DNA from: [Ruminococcus] torques ATCC 27756
Lineage (GTDB): Bacteria > Bacillota > Clostridia > Lachnospirales > Lachnospiraceae
Direction: 5' to 3'
Length of the DNA: 64,000 nt
Assembly (NCBI RefSeq): GCF_000153925.1
Contig: NZ_DS264346.1
Location: forward strand, 1,700-65,699
A model generated the notes under the pieces. That model saw nothing but the letters and a program-made list of their open reading frames with translations, was not told where the DNA came from and did not search any database. The translations under genes and the position numbers were made by a program. Each line of letters starts with the position of its first letter. Position 1 is the stretch's first letter. This document shows positions 56,316 through 64,000 of the stretch, one piece after another.

Positions 56316-59300
56316 ATGGCAAAAAGAAATGATATCCACAAGGTACTTATCATCGGCTCCGGCCCGATCATTATCGGACAGGCTTGTGAATTCGATTATT
56401 CCGGAACACAGGCTTGTAAAGCATTGAGAAATTTAGGATACGAGATTGTATTGGTGAATTCAAACCCGGCGACAATCATGACGGATCCGGAGATTGCTGA
56501 CGTTACTTATATTGAACCTTTGAATGTTGACAGAATAGAACAAATCATAAAAAAAGAAAGACCTGATGCATTACTGCCGAATCTCGGTGGACAGTCCGGT
56601 CTTAATTTATGCTCAGAACTGGCGCAGGCGGGCGTTTTGGAGAAATATAACGTAGAAGTTATCGGCGTACAGGTCGATGCGATCGAGCGAGGAGAAGACA
56701 GAATCGAATTTAAGCACACGATGGATCAGCTCGGTATAGAGATGGCTCGAAGCGAGGTTGCATATTCTGTAGACGAGGCTCTTGCGATTGCGGAGAAGCT
56801 TGGATATCCGGTAGTTCTTCGTCCTGCTTATACGATGGGCGGCGCAGGCGGCGGTCTTGTATATAATGTAGATGAATTGAAAACAGTATGCGCCAGAGGT
56901 CTTCAGGCAAGTCTTGTAGGTCAGGTTCTTGTAGAAGAATCTATCTTGGGATGGGAAGAGCTGGAACTTGAAGTTGTCCGCGACGCAGAGGGCAATATGA
57001 TCACTGTATGCTTTATCGAAAATATCGATCCGCTCGGCGTTCATACAGGAGATTCTTTCTGCTCCGCTCCGATGCTTACGATCTCAGAAGAAGTTCAGCA
57101 GCGTCTGCAGGAAAAATCTCATAAAGTAGTAGATTCTGTTAAGGTGATCGGCGGCTGTAACGTACAGTGGGCGCATGATCCGAAGACAGACAGAGATATC
57201 ATTATCGAGATCAACCCGAGAACGTCTCGTTCTTCGGCGCTTGCATCGAAAGCGACAGGATTCCCGATCGCGCTTGTATCCGCAATGCTTGCGACAGGCA
57301 TGACGCTGAAAGATATTCCGTGCGGAAAGTACGGTACATTGGATAAATACGTTCCTGACGGAGATTATGTTGTGATCAAGTTCGCGCGCTGGGCATTTGA
57401 GAAATTCAAAGGTGTGGAAGACAAGCTTGGAACACAGATGCGTGCGGTAGGCGAAGTAATGAGCATCGGTAAGAACTTCAAAGAAGCGTTCCAGAAAGCG
57501 ATTCGTTCTTTGGAGACAGGAAGATACGGACTCGGTCATGCGAAAGATTTTGACGGAAAAACAAAAGAAGAGCTTCTCAAGAGTTTGCGGTATGCGACAA
57601 GCGAGCGTTACTTTGTTATCTACGAAGCGCTGAGAAAAGGAGCTTCTGTAGAAGAGATCCATGAACTGACAAAAGTAAAACACTATTTCCTTGAGCAGAT
57701 GAAAGAGCTGGTGGAAGAGGAAGAGGCTCTGCTTGCGTTTAAGGGAGGTTTGCCGGAAGACAATGCTCTTATCGCGGCGAAAAAAGACGGATTCTCTGAT
57801 AAATATTTAAGCCAGATTCTTGAAGTGGATGAGGATGAGATCCGCAATAAGAGAATCAGCCTCGGCGTTGAGGAAACGTGGGAAGGCGTTCATGTAAGCG
57901 GAACGCAGGACAGAGCATATTACTATTCGACATATAACGGAACGGACAAAAACCCGATCAGTGAAGAGAAACCGAAGATCATGATCTTAGGCGGGGGACC
58001 GAACCGTATCGGACAGGGAATCGAGTTTGACTATTGCTGTGTACATGCGTCTCTTGCTTTGAAAAAGCTTGGTTTCGAGACGATCATTGTCAACTGTAAC
58101 CCTGAAACGGTATCTACAGACTATGACACATCTGATAAACTGTATTTTGAGCCGCTTACACTGGAAGACGTACTGAGCATTTATAAGAAGGAAAAACCGG
58201 TCGGAGTGATCGCGCAGTTCGGAGGACAGACTCCGCTGAACCTTGCGGCAGATCTGGAAAGAAACGGCGTGAAGATCTTAGGTACGGCTCCGTCTGTTAT
58301 CGATCTGGCGGAAGACCGCGATCTGTTCCGTGAAATGATGGATAAGCTTGAGATTCCGATGCCTGAGTCGGGAATGGCTGTTACGGTGGACGATGCTCTT
58401 GAAATTGCCGAGAAGATCGGTTATCCGGTTATGGTGCGTCCGTCTTATGTACTTGGCGGCCGTGGCATGGAAGTTGTATATGATGCGGAAAGCATGGTAG
58501 GATATATGAAAGCAGCAGTCGGTGTGACACCTGACCGTCCGATTTTGATCGACCGTTTCCTCGGACATGCAACAGAATGTGAAGCAGACGCGATCAGCGA
58601 CGGCACACATGCGTTTGTTCCGGCGGTTATGGAACATATCGAGCTTGCGGGAGTACATTCCGGAGATTCGGCATGTATTATTCCTTCTAAAAATATTTCG
58701 GAAGAAAATGTAAAGACGATCAAAGAATATACGAGAAAAATCGCAGAAGAGATGCATGTGAAAGGTCTTATGAACATGCAGTATGCGATCGAAAACGGAA
58801 AAGTGTACGTATTGGAGGCGAACCCTCGTGCGTCAAGAACAGTGCCGCTTGTATCGAAAGTATGTAATATCCGCATGGTTCCGCTTGCCATCGACATTGT
58901 GACAAGTGAACTGACAGGAAGACCTTCACCGGTTCCGGCGTTAAAAGAGCAGAACATTCCGTACTACGGAGTAAAAGAAGCGGTATTCCCGTTCAATATG
59001 TTCCCGGAAGTAGACCCGCTGCTCGGACCGGAGATGAGATCGACCGGAGAAGTGCTCGGATTGTCCAAATCTTTCGGCGAAGCATTTTATAAGGCTCAGG
59101 AAGCAACACAGACAAAGCTTCCGCTTGAAGGTACGGTGCTGATCTCTGTAAGCAATCGTGATAAGCCGGAAGTTGTGGAAGTTGCGGCTGATTTTGCAAA
59201 AGCGGGATTCAAGATCATTGCGTCAGACCATACTTGCAGCCTGCTTAAAGAGAACGGAATCGAAGCAGAGAAGATCAATAAGCTTCAGGAAGGCCGTCCG

Positions 59301-59543
59301 AATATGCTTGATGTGATCACGAACGGAAAAGTTGACATGATCGTGAATACACCGTCAGGAAAAGAAAGTAAGAATGACGACAGCTATTTGAGAAAAGCTG
59401 CGATCAAAAAGAAAGTTCCGTATATGACGACAATGGCTGCTGCGAAAGCTGCCGCAAACGGAATTCTTGCAGTGAAGAAACATGGAAGCAAAGAAGTGAA
59501 ATCACTTCAGGAAATTCACGGAGAAATTACGGACAAAGAATAG
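56316..59543 (+). CDS. carB: Carbamoyl-phosphate synthase large subunit
   Basis: The enzyme makes carbamoyl phosphate for pyrimidines and arginine, using ammonia channelled from CarA. The 1,075-aa protein has the two duplicated ATP-grasp halves (GSGPIIIGQACEFDYSG near the N-terminus; GGGPNRIGQGIEFDYCC at about 560) and a C-terminal MGS-like allosteric domain. Length is normal. ATG 56316 has AGGAGGAA upstream. The small subunit gene carA, which usually precedes carB, is absent here. Confidence 0.97.
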   Translation: MAKRNDIHKVLIIGSGPIIIGQACEFDYSGTQACKALRNLGYEIVLVNSNPATIMTDPEIADVTYIEPLNVDRIEQIIKKERPDALLPNLGGQSGLNLCSELAQAGVLEKYNVEVIGVQVDAIERGEDRIEFKHTMDQLGIEMARSEVAYSVDEALAIAEKLGYPVVLRPAYTMGGAGGGLVYNVDELKTVCARGLQASLVGQVLVEESILGWEELELEVVRDAEGNMITVCFIENIDPLGVHTGDSFCSAPMLTISEEVQQRLQEKSHKVVDSVKVIGGCNVQWAHDPKTDRDIIIEINPRTSRSSALASKATGFPIALVSAMLATGMTLKDIPCGKYGTLDKYVPDGDYVVIKFARWAFEKFKGVEDKLGTQMRAVGEVMSIGKNFKEAFQKAIRSLETGRYGLGHAKDFDGKTKEELLKSLRYATSERYFVIYEALRKGASVEEIHELTKVKHYFLEQMKELVEEEEALLAFKGGLPEDNALIAAKKDGFSDKYLSQILEVDEDEIRNKRISLGVEETWEGVHVSGTQDRAYYYSTYNGTDKNPISEEKPKIMILGGGPNRIGQGIEFDYCCVHASLALKKLGFETIIVNCNPETVSTDYDTSDKLYFEPLTLEDVLSIYKKEKPVGVIAQFGGQTPLNLAADLERNGVKILGTAPSVIDLAEDRDLFREMMDKLEIPMPESGMAVTVDDALEIAEKIGYPVMVRPSYVLGGRGMEVVYDAESMVGYMKAAVGVTPDRPILIDRFLGHATECEADAISDGTHAFVPAVMEHIELAGVHSGDSACIIPSKNISEENVKTIKEYTRKIAEEMHVKGLMNMQYAIENGKVYVLEANPRASRTVPLVSKVCNIRMVPLAIDIVTSELTGRPSPVPALKEQNIPYYGVKEAVFPFNMFPEVDPLLGPEMRSTGEVLGLSKSFGEAFYKAQEATQTKLPLEGTVLISVSNRDKPEVVEVAADFAKAGFKIIASDHTCSLLKENGIEAEKINKLQEGRPNMLDVITNGKVDMIVNTPSGKESKNDDSYLRKAAIKKKVPYMTTMAAAKAAANGILAVKKHGSKEVKSLQEIHGEITDKE

Positions 59544-59575
59544 TATGATTCATTAATATAAGACAGGTTTTATGA

Positions 59576-59611
59576 AGATGCCGGCCGCATTTGCGGTTAG
59601 GCATCTTTTGT
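59576..59611 (+). terminator. Terminator of carB
   Basis: An 8-bp perfect stem (AAGATGCC and GGCATCTT) with an additional inner CCGC/GCGG pairing is followed by TTTG. Confidence 0.75.
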
Positions 59612-59765
59612 ATAAAATGAAAGATATTTTCCTTTGGCAAATCAATCAGATGGTGTATATGTGAAAAAAATCAATAAAAATAAAGCTAAAATAGCCATAT
59701 TATACAAAAAGCATAGATAAAAAGAAAAAAATACAAAAGAAGTGATAAAAAGTGTAAATATTATT

Positions 59766-59775
59766 GGGGGGGGGG
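59766..59775 (+). repeat. Poly-G tract (G10) in the promoter region of a surface glycosidase gene
   Basis: Ten consecutive G in an AT-rich intergenic region, about 85 bases before the start codon. Its place between candidate promoter elements would suit expression switching by changes in tract length. Confidence 0.95.
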
Positions 59776-59803
59776 TAATGCTATCATTTATAAGATGATG
59801 CGA

Positions 59804-59832
59804 GTAATGTGGTGAGCACATTCGTACATTAC
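59804..59832 (+). promoter_or_regulatory. Inverted repeat (7-15-7) in the GH36 leader
   Basis: GTAATGT (59804-59810) and ACATTAC (59826-59832) are perfect complements 15 bases apart. It could be an operator or an mRNA hairpin before the ribosome binding site. Confidence 0.4.
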
Positions 59833-59857
59833 ATTTTAAAAAGAAGGAGAGAAGTTT

Positions 59858-62800
59858 ATGAAAAAGAGAATGTTCCATAAGGGAATGGCTGCGGTTCTCG
59901 CGGTATCGCTGACAACCGGCGGGGCTCTTCCGTTTATGGCTCAGACGGTTCATGCAGAAGACACTGCGGCAGAGCAGGGGCAGACGCCTGAGAAAAAGAG
60001 CGGTACTGTAACTCTTGAGAAGAAGAACGATGGTACGTATGTCTTCGGAAACGAATATCTGAAAAGAACGTTCAGTTTGAGCGCAGACAAAGTATTGTCA
60101 ACAAAAGAGATTACAAACTATCGTACCGGAACTCCGACTGTGTTCACACCGCAGGCGGGCAGTGAAGAGTTTATAATCAACACGCTTGACAATAATTCCG
60201 AAGGGGAAGACAGCGGATTCGTAGCGCCTAAGAAAAAGTTGGAGACGACAGGTTGGAAGGCAACGGCGGACAGCGTTGCAGAGAATGAAGCGCCGAATGG
60301 CGGAGCAGACAAGATGTTCGACGGTGATAATAATACATATTATCATTCTAAATATGGGGATGGCGTGGATGCAGCGGTGAAAGAGTATCCGCATAATATT
60401 TATGTCGATTTTGGTTCGCAGAAGTCGTTCCAGTCTCTTCGCTATCAGCAGAGAGTGGATCAAAATGGAACTCCCACAGTGAGCGGGCATGTGAAAGGTT
60501 ATAAGATTTATACCGGGGATAGCATCGATGCTCTGAAAACAACAGACGGTGCAAAACTGGTTGGTCAAGGTTCTTTTGAAAATAAAAAAGAAACATATGT
60601 GAACTTGGACGAAAAAGTGACAGCGCAGTATGTTCGTATTGAGTTTGTTGATTGTTATGAACCGTCAGCTGCAAATGTAAGCAAAGACGTAGCCTGCTGT
60701 TCGGAATTTGACTTTTTTGAAGATACAGCGACGTTCCCTGTAGTGGATAACGCGACACAGCTTAAGACGAGCGAAATGAAAGTGCAGGGCGAACCTCAAC
60801 TGACAGAAAAGGACGGAGTGAAAACGCTGACGTTTACGTTTGAGCCGAAGAGAGTAAGAGGTGTAGATTACACGATCAAAGAAGTGATCACGATGAAAGA
60901 CGGAGATTCTTTCATGAGAAAACACCTCGATATTTCTGTTGGGGAAGGGCAGGCAGAAAAAGCGAAGATCGATTATATCGATCTGGAAAATATGAACATC
61001 GCACAGACTGATCTGAAACAGAATGAATACTGGACGATCAGTGACACTATGGCGGACAATCCTGACATGGGCGGAATGAAAGGCGATTATCTGGAGCTTG
61101 GACAGCCGTACTATGTAGGTGCGATGTACTGGGGATGTGAGTTCCCGGAGACAGAGAACAAAATTAAAGGTTCTAATTCCTTTATCCGTTACTACTATGG
61201 AAAATCATTGAAATCCGATGATAAGTTTGAGTATAACGAAGGAAACGAAAACGGAAAGATGACGACGTGGGACGCTGTCGTAGGAGCTGCCCGAAGCAGA
61301 GATTACAGCGTGACACAGAGCGATTTCTATGAATATATCGAGACGATCGCAATAGATACGGAGTTCCGTCAGCAGTACAACTCATGGTACGACAACATGA
61401 AGGAGATCACGGACGAGATTATTCAGAAGAGTTTCTTCGAGATTGAGAAAGGATTCACACAGTACGGGATAGCTCCTCTTGATTCTTATGTTGTAGACGA
61501 TGGATGGACGAATTACAGCTCCTTCTGGGATTTTAATAATAAGTTTCCGAATGAGCTTTACAACTCCAGTCTGCAGGTGAATCAGCTTGCGTCCAACTTC
61601 GGACTGTGGCTTGGACCAAGAGGCGGATATGGAACAGAAAGAACGATTGCGAATTGGATTGCAAGTAATGGTTTGGGTTCTGTAAATAATCAATCGGGTG
61701 GAGATATTAATATTTCTGATGCGAGATATCTGACGAAATTGAATAAAGATGTTTTCTGCGAGTATCAGGATAAGTTTGATATCAACTACTGGAAACTGGA
61801 TGGAATGCTCTTAAATCCATCGACAGAGCAGTCCGAATATTATGTGACAGGTAATCCGCTTTATACGATTTCAGAGACATACGAGAGATGGACGGATATT
61901 TTTGAAGATATGCGTGACAACAGAGCGGGAAAAGACCTTTGGCTTAATATGACTTCTTACACAAACCCGAGTCCGTGGCACGTTCAGTGGGTGAACAGCG
62001 TATGGATGCAGAATACGGGAGATACAGGTTATACGGATAGCTTTAATGCAACGGATGAAGAAGCGATGCTTACATACCGTGACAACGCTTATTATAACTT
62101 CTTAAATGAAAGAGAGTGGCAGCTTCCGAACAAATATTTTTATAACCATGACCCGGTTTACGGATTGACTGCAAACGATGCTTATCATAGACCGGATATC
62201 AAATATACAGATGATGAGATGAGAAATCACCTGTATATGCTCGGAACGAGAGGAACGGCATTCTGGGAGTATTATTATAGTTACTCCATGTTTGATGACA
62301 ATAAATGGCAGATCAACGCGGAAGCGGCAAAATGGATCGAAGACAATTTCGACATTCTTCAGAAATCACAGATGTTCGGCGGAAAACCGAATGACGGAAA
62401 TGTTTACGGATATTCCTGCTGGAACGGAAAAGAGGGAATTCTCTCGATCAGAAATCCGAAGAATGAAGCACAAAGTTATAAAGTAACTTATGACAGACTG
62501 ATCGGCGTCGGAGAAGATCTCGGAACTGTTTACGGAAAGGTTGTCGTAGGAGATCAGAGACACCAGACAGATGAACCGCTTACATATGGCAAGGAAGTGA
62601 CATACACGCTTAATCCGAAGGAAGTTTTGATCCTGCAGTTTGGTGAGAAAGATGAAACTCCTGCGAAAATCCTTTCTGTAGAAGGAAACGGAAAAGAAGC
62701 AGAAGTTGAATTTGACGAGACGATCCGTACGCCGGAAGCGGGAATGTTTAAGGTAGACGGATACGAAGTGACAAAGGCAGAATTGAAAGCCGACAGACGT

Positions 62801-64000
62801 ACAGTGAAACTGACTTTGGATAAGGAACTGAAAGATGCCCGGACAGTGAGCGTAAGTGTAGACGGCGTGAAAGATACTGTCGGAAATACTTCAAAAGTAA
62901 GCGCGCAGAATGATGCGTTTAAAGACGGCATCATAACAGGAGTGATCAGCGATGATCTGAAAGACGGAGCTGTATCGACAAAAGCGAAATACTCTGTCGA
63001 CGGACACGGCGGATTTACTGTAACAGGTAAGATCAAGACAGATTCAAAAGACGTGGTACTTGCAGAGCAGAAAGGCGCTTATAAAGTCGGCATTGACGGC
63101 GAAGGATATCTGACGTTTGAGTTTAACAATATGAAGATCACATCGAAATATGATCAGAAGACGGTTGATAAAGCAAACGACAGCTACACAAGCGAGACGA
63201 AAGGAATTGCGGCTGACGGTAAAGAGCATCAATTCTCTGCTGTAAAAGAAATTAACGGAATGATCAAACTTTACCTTGACGGAAAAGTGGTTGCTTCAAC
63301 ATACAGCGAAGATAAAGCAAATCCGGAGATCGCAAAAGGCGAAACGATATTTGCGCAGGGTCTGACAAAAGACGAAGTTTCTTATATTACAGTTCTCGAC
63401 AGATCGCTTGCATATGATGAAGTGAAAGATCTGATCGATACAGAAGATAATGTTGTTCTTGCAAAGAACAATCCGAAAGTAAAAGTTACCGCTTATGATG
63501 CAACTGCTAATACGGCAGTGGCAGAGAAACCGGACAGACCGTTTAATATGGTAAACGACGGCGTGAAGAGTACGGCGAATTATCTGGAGCTGACAGATAC
63601 GAGCGACAGCCAGAACCATTCCCGTTACGTGCAGTTCGATCTCGGAGACGAGTATGATCTGACGAAGATCCATATGACAAGATACTGGGATGGCTCAAGA
63701 AAATACGGACCGACAGTGATCCAGTTAAGTACAGACGAGAACTTTGCGGCAGACAAAACGACAACGGTATATAACTCCGATAAAGACAATGTACATAAAC
63801 AGGGCGCGGGCAAAGATGAGTTTTATGTCGAGACGGCAGCAGGAAAAGAGATGTGGAACGCAGAAAACAGTGAACCTGTAACAGCTCGCTACATCCGTGT
63901 CTATGTAAACGGAAGAGAAAATAATCAGGGTACGTCTGATCATATCGTCGAGTTCGAGGCTTACGGTGCGAAAGACGGCGGAGCGATCATCCGTCCGGAC
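59858..64000 (+). CDS. Second secreted GH36-like glycosidase with CBM32-like modules (partial, runs off the window)
   Basis: The frame is open for 1,381 codons from ATG 59858 to the window edge, so the C-terminus is missing. A signal peptide (about 1-36, AAVLAVSLTTGGALPFMAQT) is followed by an F5/8-type domain (about 125-290). The GH36-like catalytic domain has DDGW (547-550) and WKLDG with predicted nucleophile Asp648. An Ig-like domain, a LamG-like domain and a further F5/8-type domain near 1205-1370 follow. The layout matches the protein at 37379 module by module and long stretches are similar (SYVVDDGW, FPNELYNSS, NPSPWHVQWVNSVWMQ), so the two are paralogues. Substrate: probably alpha-linked Gal or GalNAc in host glycans (inference). 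The ribosome binding site GAAGGAGAG precedes the ATG. Confidence 0.88.
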   Translation, partial: MKKRMFHKGMAAVLAVSLTTGGALPFMAQTVHAEDTAAEQGQTPEKKSGTVTLEKKNDGTYVFGNEYLKRTFSLSADKVLSTKEITNYRTGTPTVFTPQAGSEEFIINTLDNNSEGEDSGFVAPKKKLETTGWKATADSVAENEAPNGGADKMFDGDNNTYYHSKYGDGVDAAVKEYPHNIYVDFGSQKSFQSLRYQQRVDQNGTPTVSGHVKGYKIYTGDSIDALKTTDGAKLVGQGSFENKKETYVNLDEKVTAQYVRIEFVDCYEPSAANVSKDVACCSEFDFFEDTATFPVVDNATQLKTSEMKVQGEPQLTEKDGVKTLTFTFEPKRVRGVDYTIKEVITMKDGDSFMRKHLDISVGEGQAEKAKIDYIDLENMNIAQTDLKQNEYWTISDTMADNPDMGGMKGDYLELGQPYYVGAMYWGCEFPETENKIKGSNSFIRYYYGKSLKSDDKFEYNEGNENGKMTTWDAVVGAARSRDYSVTQSDFYEYIETIAIDTEFRQQYNSWYDNMKEITDEIIQKSFFEIEKGFTQYGIAPLDSYVVDDGWTNYSSFWDFNNKFPNELYNSSLQVNQLASNFGLWLGPRGGYGTERTIANWIASNGLGSVNNQSGGDINISDARYLTKLNKDVFCEYQDKFDINYWKLDGMLLNPSTEQSEYYVTGNPLYTISETYERWTDIFEDMRDNRAGKDLWLNMTSYTNPSPWHVQWVNSVWMQNTGDTGYTDSFNATDEEAMLTYRDNAYYNFLNEREWQLPNKYFYNHDPVYGLTANDAYHRPDIKYTDDEMRNHLYMLGTRGTAFWEYYYSYSMFDDNKWQINAEAAKWIEDNFDILQKSQMFGGKPNDGNVYGYSCWNGKEGILSIRNPKNEAQSYKVTYDRLIGVGEDLGTVYGKVVVGDQRHQTDEPLTYGKEVTYTLNPKEVLILQFGEKDETPAKILSVEGNGKEAEVEFDETIRTPEAGMFKVDGYEVTKAELKADRRTVKLTLDKELKDARTVSVSVDGVKDTVGNTSKVSAQNDAFKDGIITGVISDDLKDGAVSTKAKYSVDGHGGFTVTGKIKTDSKDVVLAEQKGAYKVGIDGEGYLTFEFNNMKITSKYDQKTVDKANDSYTSETKGIAADGKEHQFSAVKEINGMIKLYLDGKVVASTYSEDKANPEIAKGETIFAQGLTKDEVSYITVLDRSLAYDEVKDLIDTEDNVVLAKNNPKVKVTAYDATANTAVAEKPDRPFNMVNDGVKSTANYLELTDTSDSQNHSRYVQFDLGDEYDLTKIHMTRYWDGSRKYGPTVIQLSTDENFAADKTTTVYNSDKDNVHKQGAGKDEFYVETAAGKEMWNAENSEPVTARYIRVYVNGRENNQGTSDHIVEFEAYGAKDGGAIIRPD

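Larger units (their letters stand above)
59612..59857 (+). promoter_or_regulatory. Upstream region of the second GH36-like gene
   Basis: This AT-rich region holds a 10-G run at 59766-59775. A TTGGGG (59764-59769) could be a poor -35, and TATAAG (59789-59794) or TATCAT (59782-59787) could be the -10, placing the G run in the promoter spacer. A 7-bp inverted repeat (GTAATGT and ACATTAC, 59804-59832) follows. The ribosome binding site GAAGGAGAG is just before the ATG. Confidence 0.45.

Overview
The window looks like a chromosomal segment of a low-to-mid GC, spore-forming Firmicute. Gene content and order point to Lachnospiraceae, and a Mediterraneibacter/Ruminococcus torques-gnavus type gut commensal is my best guess. 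The evidence is the B. subtilis-like order of a yaaO-type decarboxylase, a nucleotide-kinase-like gene, holB, ricT, trmN6 and rsmI; a spmB gene; GlgC/GlgD subunit pairs; a receiver-plus-BTAD regulator; and very large secreted proteins with a VQTGD-type sorting signal. The species assignment is inference.

Layout: 1-2250 holds the 3' half of a 23S rRNA gene followed by seven tRNAs (Asp, Val, Tyr, Thr, initiator Met, Phe, Lys), with no 5S gene between them. 2549-3377 is a response-regulator gene broken by a run of nine G. 3718-16047 encodes one giant (about 4,100 aa) wall-anchored adhesin or pilin-like protein with a von Willebrand A domain and about 20 Ig-like isopeptide modules. 16218-22011 is a housekeeping cluster: decarboxylase, guanylate-kinase-like protein, DNA polymerase III delta', RicT, TrmN6 and RsmI. 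22032-28549 carries a degenerate ABC ATPase, spmB, a DUF885 lipoprotein peptidase, a DEDDh exonuclease and glgC-glgD. 28703-33067 is a MarR-controlled heterodimeric ABC exporter. 33079-37100 (minus strand) is a GT2, GtrA and YfhO trio that fits a three-component extracytoplasmic glycosylation system. 37379-44011 is a large secreted GH36-like glycosidase with CBM32-like and FIVAR modules, and a second, paralogous one starts at 59858 and runs off the window. Between them lie an unexplained transcription unit without a long ORF (44177-44855), a TPR/acidic-repeat/degenerate AAA protein of unknown role, glgB with an unusual basic tail, and a nucleoside block: udp, a deoC-cdd fusion, deoB and carB, with a HigBA-type toxin-antitoxin module inserted.

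Three themes stand out. The first is cell-surface interaction with host glycans: the giant adhesin, two GH36-like enzymes with binding modules, and a surface glycosylation cassette. The second is possible phase variation: two long poly-G tracts occur, one inside the regulator just upstream of the giant adhesin gene and one in the promoter region of the second glycosidase. The third is a set of degenerate ATPases and low-complexity or tandemly repeated spacers. I see no prophage, insertion sequence or CRISPR array. All functions are read from sequence motifs only; no database search was possible.
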